From: Rhizophagus sp. LPA8_4_AMF
Taxonomy: Eukaryota; Glomeromycota; Glomeromycetes; Glomerales; Glomeraceae
DNA length: 26,058 nt
Direction: 5' to 3'
Assembly: GCA_021464525.1 (NCBI GenBank)
Contig: JADRCO010000817.1
Span: forward strand, 1 to 26,058
Within the stretch, counting starts at the first letter, position 1, and each line of letters starts with the position of its first letter. Positions 18,250 through 26,058 of the stretch are shown in pieces. Under the pieces are notes generated by a model. The model was given only the letters and a program-made list of their open reading frames with translations. It was not told where the DNA came from and searched no databases. Both the position numbers and the translations under genes were made by a program.

Positions 18250-20851
18250 TTAACGATCAGCTTCATAGTCCGTGACAGAAATTTGTTCAAAAATTTTGAA
18301 TATGCCATCACTATCATGAAAATCGTTATGCACAATATTAATAAGATACCAATTATCCGCTATATCTGTAATCAGTTTAGCGGATATAGAATCCGCATCA
18401 TAAATTTTGGCCCATTCATTCCATAATTCGAATGCCTCATCCTATCATAAATTTTAAAATTTAAAATTAATAAAATTAATACAATTATATAATTTATAAT
18501 GAAAAGTTACAAAAAAAAAAAATTTATCTTTGTTACCTTCCAAGCCGTAAAGCTTACTGCTTCGACAATTGTTGGTTGAATTATTTCTTTTCCAGGAAAT
18601 ACTCCCCAAGTAACAGCATTTGGTCCATCACTTTGAGTGTTTGTTTTTAAATCTCCCTAAAAAATAAAATTTTAAAACTTTGATCCAATAAACCATCAAT
18701 ACCTTTATATGATTAATAATTACCTGTTTGTTTACAGCATAATATGTTATATTAGTATCACGCTCAATTCTTGCGATGAGATCATCAAGTTGTGTAGGAG
18801 AAATAAAAACTTCCAAATATGCCTAAGTAATAAATAATAAGAATAATTAATATATTAACGTGTAATTGAATACAAATAAGAATATTTACCTTTTGATAAA
18901 CATATCCATTTTTTGGGCCCCAACCAAAAATCTTATGATCACTACGAACTCCATTAACAGCAGGTTGTGAATTGATGGTTAAATATCCCAAAGAATTAAT
19001 ATGTGCTAATTGTTCTCTGATAATATTACTTTCTTCAGCAAGAGGTTGATCAGACCATGGTAAAGAATTTACTTCACCACGACAATATTGAACAAATACA
19101 TCAAATATATCGATATGTTTTTGAGGATATCCCCATAACGTCAAAGCTCCCTTTTTCTTTAATTAAGAATGTAAAAAAAAAGATTAAATTTTGTTGAAAT
19201 TTTTTATAAAAACAAGTTAATGATAAAATTAATAATTACGCTGTGTTTAAGAGAAACTCCGTAACCATCAAGCTCACCGAATGCTAATCGAAAATTTGAA
19301 GAATTTATAAATTAGCATATATAAATTTACCTTATATAAATAACAAATTGACAAGCCGTTTTTTAATTACCAGGCGAGCGAGAATCACCCCATCTACCAT
19401 TAGGAAATTCATCCCATGCTTCTGTTCGCGCAATATAACTTTTCGTACGATTTCTCCAAAATATAGGGCGAACATTTTCTTTCTTGCGTTTTGCTGAAAG
19501 AGACTAAATATCGCGTAATAGATACTATTAAGCATGATACTATATATATTTATATTTAAAAAAGATATATCAACACTTACTGGACACCAAGGTAAAGGTT
19601 TCACGTTTTCTATAGGAGGCACAAATTCTAGAGCTTCTAAAATTAATCGAGTTGATCTTTCAAGATTCATGGTATAAAAATGATAACATTTTATACCATC
19701 AGCGAACATTTTTCTGATCATATCAACAGCCAACCTAATACCATATTCCTTAACAGCCGCATCATCATCCTTAATTGGTTCCAATTCTTCCAACACAAAT
19801 TGTGGAACGATAGTTTTTGAAAGAGTTATAATTCTGTTAAAGCCAGAATAATTTTGAATTGGCAAAATCCCGGGAATAATAGGACAAGAAATGCCAATAG
19901 CGCGACATTTTTTGACCCAATTCAAGAATATATCAACATCATAGAACACTTGTGTGATAATGAATTCTGCACCAGCATCAACCTTTTCCTTGAGGCGATA
20001 AAGATCATCATCTTTATCAGGATTATCAACATGACCTTCACAATATCCAGCAACAGCAATACCAAAGTAATCCCCATATTGTTGGCGAATATAACGAACT
20101 AAATCAATGGCATGTGAAAACCCATTTTCACATGCTTCCCAGCGTTCTTGACCACGAGGTGGATCACCTCTAAGAGCAAGAATATTTTGACAACCGCATT
20201 CTTTTGCATCCTAAGAATAAAATAATTTTACAATATAAACGTGAGAATACATACGAAAGTCAATTAACGGGAAAAACGAGAAATTTGTTACCTTAAGTGC
20301 TTTGTCAATTTTTTCTTTGGGCATATTTGTACATGTAAGATGCATAACTGTTTCCAAGCCGTATACAGATTGCGCAGTAGCCACGATTTCACTCGTAAGT
20401 TGAGAAGAAGAACCACCAGCGTTCCATGTAACATCAATGAATTCGGGTCCAAGACGATACATACGCTCCATACGATCGTAAAGATTTTGGACACCCTAGT
20501 ATAATAAACCATGTAAAGATGCGAGCGACGTGTTTGATATATTTTTAGTCAATTTTTATATTTTCATGGCTTCACGAATAATTTTTTTTTACTATAATTT
20601 ATATTCGAAAAACATTAGAATTTGTATAAAATGAGGAAAACTCATTCGAACACAATTTCGCGTTTTTATTGAGGTCAAGTATTCTACATCCGACGTAATT
20701 TGTTTTGCAGTTTTCATAATATAACTTGGTTAATGGAATAGTGAAGAGTTAAATTTATATAAACCTGTTGAGTTTTTGGAGGAAAATATTCGAAGGACCA
20801 GGAAGGTCTTCCTTCTTCGTGAGCCTTAAGAATTTTGTTAATAACTTTCAT
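18250..20851 (-). CDS. MET13: Methylenetetrahydrofolate reductase (Met13 type)
   Basis: Nine exons: 20851-20765, 20495-20292, 20210-19581, 19503-19371, 19283-19240, 19156-18890, 18822-18724, 18656-18537 and 18441-18250, giving 591 residues (yeast Met13 is 600). The enzyme reduces 5,10-methylene-THF to 5-methyl-THF with FAD, feeding methionine synthesis. The N-terminal TIM-barrel catalytic half contains FEYFPPKT (catalytic-type Glu21), [28 protein letters not shown] and [12 protein letters not shown] short linker [16 protein letters not shown] begins at 308. The C-terminal regulatory half, which in eukaryotes binds S-adenosylmethionine, has [47 protein letters not shown] and [17 protein letters not shown]. 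It lacks the Ser-rich N-terminal extension of human MTHFR. Met12-type paralogues differ in the barrel, which here matches Met13. Intron 1 (269 nt) is about three times longer than any other intron. Confidence 0.95.
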
Positions 20852-21818
20852 TTTAAATTATTTGTTTATGCGGTAAATTTTGGAAATGTATATGGAAAGC
20901 TTTAATAGAATACACAAAAAATTTTTTCTAAATAAAAGTGCATGAAAAATGTGTTGAATACAACTGATCCAAGACTTGCGAAAAAAAACCCCGCCCCGGG
21001 TACAGTACTATTTAAATGTGAAAAAAAAAAAAAAAAAAATTAGATTACGTGCATAATTGATTATGATTTGTCTTTTTAACTTGCCACGCATGCATCATGC
21101 AACTACCCCAAAATAATAAATTAAATTAATTCAACGTCAAGAATCATGTGACTTCTATGTATAAAGGCTTGTGGGGCTTACCCAGGGCTTACCTTCAGGC
21201 TTATGTAAATCTTATGTTGACTTTCTATATAGAACATTCACAATTGTTTATACTTTACCTAACTACAATGAAAAATTGTTAAAATTTGTTAAAATGTACG
21301 CTAACCTAATTCGTAACCAAATAATATACTACTGTACGATTATCCTCATAAAACAAAATAAGGACCATAACGGAATTCTTGTCTTATTCAGAAGCTAAAC
21401 TAAATTAAGTATTAATTTAAAATAGATGTGGACTAATAACATAGAACGAATTTATGTTTATAATTCCGGCCGATAACTCCGGCCATTGTTTCAGCTATTT
21501 TAAGTGAGTCTATGTAATAAGTTTATAAAATAAGTTCAGTTTAAGTGTTTAAAACTAGTTTACAATAAACTAGTTTGATTTTAACTTATTTTTAAGAATG
21601 TATTAGTAAGCATTTTTGCTCAAGCTAGTTTAATTTTAATTTGTAAATACATATTATTTAATAATTATATATTATTTAATAATTAATATAATTTTTTTTG
21701 TTGAGGTTAAAAGTCAAATCAGACACAAACCGATTTGAGCAATAATCACGTGCTGTTCAATATGATTATTTTAACATCCCCTATACTAAATACCTCAGTT
21801 GAAAAATCAATACCTATA
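20852..21818. promoter_or_regulatory. Upstream region of the MTHFR gene
   Basis: This 967-bp stretch separates the MTHFR start from the 3' end of the next minus-strand gene. A GC-rich word ccccgccccggg at 20989-21000 lies about 140 bp upstream of the MTHFR ATG and could be a GC box. Further upstream are tandem gggcttacc copies (21174-21182 and 21185-21193), two tccggcc copies (21465-21471 and 21478-21484), two aaactagttt palindromes (21552-21561 and 21567-21576) and a TCACGTG motif (21746-21752). TCACGTG is the yeast Cbf1 core used at methionine genes, but this copy is about 895 bp away. A 75-codon plus-strand frame near 21171 is probably accidental. Confidence 0.45.
21552..21576. repeat. Doubled 10-bp palindrome
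   Basis: The palindrome aaactagttt occurs exactly at 21552-21561 and 21567-21576, with five bases between. A related agctagttta lies about 60 bases further on. It is either a paired binding site or a cruciform-prone repeat; no function is assigned. Confidence 0.45.
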
Positions 21819-22628
21819 TCATAATGATGACAAGAAATTTTTCAAGCTTAATCCATCTGGAGAATGATTAAAATCATTTCTTTTACCAGAGCTTTTTCTT
21901 TTTTCCTCGGCCAGTAACTGCTTAAGTTGCATTTTCTTTTGTTTCTTCTTTGTCTTTTTGTAATTTGAAGACTTATCTTGAGTTGATAAAGATGAGTTCA
22001 ATGACGACATTTTGTGTAAGGTGGAATCTTGGGAAATATATTCTTTTTGTTGTTTAACACCTGAATTCTGTTTAATTGTATCTTTCATGGTATTTCCGGC
22101 GAACCTTGTTTCACGATTACAAGTGTTACAAACATAAGATACATGATTTTTATGTTGACGTTTAGTATGCGTTTGTTTTTTTGGATTATTGTTATGATTC
22201 GATGGATAAATGTAAATTATTTGTCTCTTTTCTTTTTTTTCTTGAGAGTTTTTCCCTTGCTTAATTACATTCGATTCTATAATACGCAAGTTAATTAAAA
22301 TTAATTTGACTAAAAATATTTAAAAAAACACTAATGGTTTACCTTTCGGCTGTCCAACTAAATCGGGATCTGAATTCTTTTTTTTATTTCCTTTTCTTTT
22401 TTTGTTTTTCTCAATTCTAACTTGACTATTTATACCTGGGAGAAAAATGCTACCACAATAACTACAATATTTTCGTTTAACAGCTTCGGCAAGACTCAAT
22501 TCCTTTTCAGCAGAAAATTGATTAAATTGCTGCATATAAAAAGCAGAAAGACTAGGTGCAGTTGATAAAAATGTATGTGACGCATTCCAAAGGAATTGAA
22601 GTCGATTTGATGCATCCTGGGAAGTCAT
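21819..22628 (-). CDS. SNM1: RNase P/RNase MRP zinc-ribbon subunit (Rpr2/Rpp21/Snm1 family)
   Basis: Two exons, 22628-22343 and 22276-21819, joined by a 66-nt GT-AG intron, give 247 residues. The N-terminal helical segment (RLQFLWNASHTFLS, then LSAFYMQQF) matches the family helices that contact other RNase P/MRP proteins. The zinc ribbon is formed by KYCSYCGS (Cys55, Cys58), followed by the family-typical FLPG, and YVCNTCNRETRFAGN (Cys145, Cys148). The C-terminus (QLKQLLAEEKRK and LSLKNFLSSL) resembles the end of yeast Snm1. The 86 residues between the two Cys pairs are Lys/Asn-rich and longer than in human RPP21. The family processes tRNA 5' ends (RNase P) or pre-rRNA (MRP); whether this copy serves one or both complexes cannot be told from sequence. 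Snm1-like is the better label, but Rpr2/Rpp21 is possible. Confidence 0.8.
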
Positions 22629-22827
22629 TTTTTTTTTAATAAAAATATTTTTTTTTTTTTTTTGTCAAATGTAGATATGCCAGATTTTATCTTGTGTAAC
22701 AACCATGGGTTTTCGGAATTTCTCTAAATCATAATTTCTTCCGCGTTTCCTTTTCAGTTTTTTTATTGTCTATCTTTTAACAAATTGTTAATAAGTATTA
22801 TATATAACAAATTACAGCGGAATACAA
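22629..22827. promoter_or_regulatory. Short divergent promoter, SNM1-like gene and PER1
   Basis: Only 199 bp separate the two divergent start codons, so the genes probably share a bidirectional promoter. The SNM1 side has long A/T runs directly upstream of its ATG. The middle (about 22670-22750) is less AT-rich. A pyrimidine-rich stretch ending in cag near 22757 could be a 5'-UTR splice acceptor for PER1, which is not provable here. Confidence 0.5.
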
Positions 22828-23793
22828 ATGATTTCATTAAAATCAAAATTGTTACTTTTTTCTTTATCCATTATTTTATTATATTTACCGCCAGTTTTTT
22901 CTTCAGCAGGAGATCGAAGTGAAGAATTTCAGAAGTGTGTTAATACTTGTTTCTCGACAGAATGTTCACAAGATCCTACCTTGCCTTTATACTTACGATT
23001 CTTTTCTTGGACATGTGAAGATAATTGTAAATACAATTGTATACACAAGATAACTAACGAAGCTATAAGTCAGAACAAAGAAATAGTTCAATATTATGGG
23101 AAATGGCCTTTTCACCGTCTATTTGGAATACAAGAGCCCGCTAGTGTAATGTTTAGCATATTAAATGGATATGTACATTATCGTTATCTATCACTCTTAA
23201 AACGTAATATTCCAGATTCTTACTATATGAAAAAATTTTATATTTTTTATGCCTATATTGGTATAAATAGTTGGATATGGTCGACTGTTTATCATTCAAG
23301 AGATTTTCCTTTAACAGAAAAGTTGGATTATTATTCGGCGGGGTTTTCAATTTTATATTCTTTATTTTATGGAGTTTTGCGCATATTTCAAATACGTAAT
23401 ATTCAACAAACTAGTATATGGGCTATTATATGTATATCAGCATATATAGCACATGTATCATATTTACATTTTATAAAGTTTGATTATGGATATAATATTT
23501 TAGCGAATGTTATCGTTGGAATGTCAAATAATGTATTGTGGATTAGTTGGTCAATATCACATTGGTATAAAAGGCCTGATGATGCTTGGAAACCAATCGT
23601 AGGCATTATTTTAATTTTATGCGCAATGTCACTTGAGATTTTTGATTTTCCTCCATGGTGGGGAATTTTAGATGCTCATGCACTTTGGCATGCTAGCACT
23701 ATCTATTTAATTGCTTATTGGTATAATTTCTTACTGGAAGACGCGAGAATTGAAAGTTTTCGTGAAAGTAAAGGGAAAAAAATCGATAAATAA
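22828..23793 (+). CDS. PER1: Per1/PGAP3 GPI-anchor lipid-remodelling protein
   Basis: An intronless 321-residue membrane protein of the CREST hydrolase superfamily, predicted to act in the endoplasmic reticulum or Golgi to remove an acyl chain from GPI-anchored proteins. An N-terminal signal peptide (LLLFSLSIILLYLPPVFSSA, 8-27) is followed by a lumenal Cys-rich segment, including WTCEDNCKYNC (61-71). Family motifs are YYGKWPFHRLFGIQEPAS (89-106), NSWIWSTVYHSRD (147-159, with His156 and Asp159), EKLDYY (Asp167), HVSYLHFIKFDYGYN and LDAHALWH (281-288, with His284 and His288). These His/Asp positions are the conserved putative metal or catalytic residues of the superfamily. About seven hydrophobic segments are expected. 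Length matches human PGAP3 (320). The start is the first Met and gives an intact signal peptide. Confidence 0.95.
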   Translation: MISLKSKLLLFSLSIILLYLPPVFSSAGDRSEEFQKCVNTCFSTECSQDPTLPLYLRFFSWTCEDNCKYNCIHKITNEAISQNKEIVQYYGKWPFHRLFGIQEPASVMFSILNGYVHYRYLSLLKRNIPDSYYMKKFYIFYAYIGINSWIWSTVYHSRDFPLTEKLDYYSAGFSILYSLFYGVLRIFQIRNIQQTSIWAIICISAYIAHVSYLHFIKFDYGYNILANVIVGMSNNVLWISWSISHWYKRPDDAWKPIVGIILILCAMSLEIFDFPPWWGILDAHALWHASTIYLIAYWYNFLLEDARIESFRESKGKKIDK

Positions 23794-24167
23794 ATTAAAA
23801 ATTAAAATGAACAATTTTTATTTTTAATTAGTAGGTTTCTTTTTACACTTGTATCGAATTGAGTGCGATAGCTATAATTTGTTCTTTCTTATTTTCTTGC
23901 AATTTTAAATTGTAATATAATACAAAAAATGGTTACATAGAAAATGAATTGACCTCCTTAAATAACTATGATATTTTATATATTAAATTGATAAATTAAA
24001 ATACATTAAAATAATATTTATTAGGTAAAGCTTTACATATAGTCCACAACTGAATGATGAAATAAGTAAGAATAAGGGAAATAGAAAGTCAGGAAGTAGA
24101 AGATCTATAGAAAGACAAAAATTTAATTATAATATAAATGGAAAACAAAGCAAAAAAAAAAAAAACA
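23794..24167. terminator. Shared 3' intergenic region, PER1 and TIF35 convergent
   Basis: Convergent stop codons lie 374 bp apart in AT-rich DNA. On the minus strand, AATAAA (plus 24017-24022) lies about 146 nt past the eIF3g stop and is a candidate poly(A) signal. I see no gene here. Confidence 0.5.
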
Positions 24168-25513
24168 TTACTTGGCCCATTCTACTCGTAAAATCAAGTT
24201 ATCATAACCGTAACCGTTAATGGCCTGTAATGCTTTAGCAGCATCATCACGTAGTACAAAGCTTACAAATGCAAACCCTTTACAAACATTCGTCTCTCGA
24301 TCACGAGCTAGATAAACACGAGAAATACTACCAAAGCGACGGAAAAGGTCATGTATATCACCTTCAGTAGTGTCCCCAGACAAATTTGTAACACGAATTG
24401 TGGCATCGTCTAAAAAAGGAAAGATTCAAATTAAGCAAAAGAAATTATAAAATTTTATTGATCAATTTAAAAATCTTACCTCGTCGTTCTTTATATGAGT
24501 CACCGGTTGTCGGCTTAGCTCCAGCACGCATACTGGGGGGAATATACTTTCCTCCTGCAGAATTTTCGGGCGCTGTTGGCTCATTAACTGGAACTAATAA
24601 ATTTGAAATTTTAAAATTTAGATTAAACCTAAAACTAATCAAGCCCAAATCATCAAACTTACCAGCTTCCTTAGTGGCTTCTAAGTCTTTATTTAGTTCA
24701 TCCAAAGGTTGAAGAGTATCCTTATAAGGACATTTAGTTGTAAAATGATCACCCTTACAAATACGACAAAGAATTTTTTTCCCTATCAAAGCTGCTTTTT
24801 TCTTATTTAAGTCGCTTTCTTCAACTGATTCAGCATGCTATATAAGTATAATTAATAAATAAGTTATAGATTGTTAGAAACCAAATGAATTAAATATTAC
24901 TTCACATACTTTGCCAGTAGTTGATAATTTTAAAAAGATTTGTTCTCCAATGCTTGTTGTACTAAGATCAGGACCAGCTTTCTTTCCTCGTTCGTCACCA
25001 AATTTAGCCCATTTCTAAACAAAATCAAGATAAATCATGAGATCACATATTTACCTTTCAAAAGTTTATAAATAACATACCTTTCTTTCAGCAGCAACCT
25101 TATTGACACGTTCTGTAATCAAGGTTTTCTTGATTTTTCTAGTAACCTGATAATACATAGAAGATAATTAATAATTATGTTCGTGTTTCGTGTTTTTTTG
25201 TTAGTGGCTATATTTTGAAAAGAACATACTTTTACTTTTTTCCCATCATCATTTGTTTTGTATTCAATTATTGTTTTGACTCCATTTTCGTCAGTATAAG
25301 TTTCAAATGGAAGATCTATAAAAAAAAAAGAATATAACTTGGTGAATTCTTGAATAGATCAAATTTTTTTAGCTTTTGAACAAGTTTACTTACCAAATTC
25401 TTCACCAACTTCATCAGCCCAGCTTGATTTTGTTACGTTCCTATTTTGTCATAAATGAAAACAAATTTATTGATCCTACAGTAAATGAATGTAAAAAGAT
25501 CTGTTACTTACAT
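24168..25513 (-). CDS. TIF35: Translation initiation factor eIF3 subunit G
   Basis: Eight exons: 25513-25512 (only AT), 25440-25394, 25315-25230, 25146-25081, 25014-24901, 24837-24663, 24593-24480 and 24409-24168, giving 281 residues. eIF3g is an RNA-binding subunit of eIF3 that aids scanning and reinitiation. The N-terminus [14 protein letters not shown] (6-19) matches the family start. It is followed by [20 protein letters not shown], a KKWAKFG block, the CCHC zinc knuckle [19 protein letters not shown] (Cys129, Cys132, His136, Cys141), [10 protein letters not shown] and a C-terminal RRM with RNP2 IRVTNL (206-211) and RNP1 KGFAFVSF (245-252). The ATG is split: AT, then a 71-nt GT-AG intron, then G. 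Without this splice the frame meets a stop and has no upstream Met. All seven introns are 63-83 nt. Confidence 0.92.
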
Positions 25514-25798
25514 TGTATCAACTGGGTATTTTTTTTTTCAATTCATCAGATTTATGTTAGCATATATCATCACGTGAAACTAATGGAGCCAATTAACATT
25601 GGACATTATAAGTATTAGTGATTAAAATGTGGCTTCGGCTTTACATTTTAATATCACAATCTTAATATCACAATCAGTGAAATTGAGAGAGAATGTTATA
25701 TCACCTATCTTGTAACTGTCTATTGCCAAAAATACTTTCCGAATCGAGAGAACAACCTCTTTCGTAACTTTCTGTATTTGGCACTGGTGCATGTTCAA
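25514..25798. promoter_or_regulatory. Divergent promoter region, TIF35 and partial gene
   Basis: About 285 bp separate the eIF3g start from the ATG of the plus-strand partial gene. A tandem duplication of aatatcacaatc lies at about 25651-25675. Open frames here on either strand have no recognisable domain. The promoter role is inferred from position only. Confidence 0.4.
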
Positions 25799-25989
25799 AT
25801 GTCTGATAAACGAAGACAAGTTGCCACTTTGAAAGCCAAGCAAATTACTGCACAAAAGAAGAGACGAAGGCGTACTGACCCCGGTGTAAAAGTTTCAACT
25901 AATGATATGCCAAGCACACCAACTAGATCTGGCCTTACTTCACCGTTGTCACCAGTACTGTCTCCAACTGCTTATAATTCAAATAAAAT
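25799..25989 (+). CDS. First exon of an unrecognised basic, Ser-Pro-rich protein (partial)
   Basis: ATG at 25799 opens a 63-codon exon ending at a strong donor gtatgt (25990-25995); the rest of the gene lies beyond the window. The N-terminus is basic (KRRQ, then KKRRRR at 20-25, a probable nuclear signal), followed by three Ser-Pro pairs (48-49, 51-52, 55-56) in a Ser/Thr/Pro-rich segment, so it may be a phosphorylation-prone nuclear protein. Composition is much less AT-driven than in the neighbouring accidental frames, and the position opposite the eIF3g promoter supports a real gene. I do not recognise the family, and the visible part is likely disordered. Confidence 0.5.
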
Positions 25990-26032
25990 GTATGTATCAA
26001 TTTTTAGTTATCTTTTTTTCTTTTTCTTTTTC

Positions 26033-26058
26033 TTTTTTTTTTTAAAAAAAAAAAAAAA
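26033..26058. repeat. T11/A15 homopolymer junction at the window edge
   Basis: Eleven T (26033-26043) run straight into fifteen A to the last base. This follows pyrimidine-rich intron sequence of the partial gene. The edge may be an assembly break in a homopolymer. Confidence 0.5.

Noticed and set aside
21171-21398. 75-codon plus-strand frame upstream of MTHFR
   Set aside because: No domain, biased composition, and its start lies in a repeated GC-rich word.
25622-25855. 77-codon minus-strand frame near the right end
   Set aside because: It overlaps the first exon of the plus-strand partial gene and has no recognisable domain.
1-26058. Search for transposons, old viral copies, CRISPR arrays, rRNA and tRNA
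   Set aside because: No reverse transcriptase, integrase, transposase or capsid-like frame, no long terminal repeats, no regular repeat-spacer array and no rRNA or tRNA pattern was seen by eye.

Overview
The window is 26 kb of strongly AT-rich eukaryotic nuclear DNA, dense with short-intron protein genes. The gene set (DOCK-family GEF, Snm1/Rpp21-type RNase P/MRP subunit, Per1, Env7/STK16 kinase, Met13-type MTHFR) points to a fungus. The AT bias, many 63-96 nt GT-AG introns and A/T homopolymers fit an early-diverging lineage such as Glomeromycotina (Rhizophagus-like); that assignment is inference. The window begins in a T run and ends in a T-run/A-run, so both edges may be assembly ends.

Layout. 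1-2153: AT-rich DNA with no intact gene, holding one less AT-rich patch that may be an exon relic, plus short hairpins. 2154-3723 (-): Env7/STK16 kinase, 8 exons. 4218-7125 (+): splicing factor Clf1/Crooked-neck, 12 exons, divergent from the kinase. 7521-13847 (-): a 2054-residue DOCK-family GEF, 3 exons, convergent with CLF1. 14560-14817 (+): small coiled-coil protein resembling UPF0184/bublin. 15419-17038 (+): intronless protein with three double-stranded-RNA-binding domains. 18250-20851 (-): methylenetetrahydrofolate reductase, 9 exons. 21819-22628 (-): RNase P/MRP zinc-ribbon subunit, 2 exons. 22828-23793 (+): Per1/PGAP3 GPI-anchor remodelling protein, intronless. 24168-25513 (-): eIF3g, 8 exons, with the start codon split by an intron. 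25799-25989 (+): first exon of an unrecognised gene that runs off the window.

I rebuilt the spliced genes by hand. All 36 introns are GT-AG, every joined reading frame is a multiple of three, and each encodes a protein of expected length. Introns are 63-96 nt except MTHFR intron 1 (269 nt). The genes are mostly unrelated housekeeping functions (RNA processing, translation, one-carbon metabolism, GPI anchors, small-GTPase signalling), so this is an ordinary genome segment, not an operon or gene cluster. I found no tRNA, rRNA, CRISPR array or recognisable transposon, and no convincing novel multi-gene system. The items most worth a second look are the three-dsRBD protein, the split start codon of eIF3g, the expanded zinc ribbon of the RNase P/MRP subunit, and the SH3 insert and tail of the DOCK protein.
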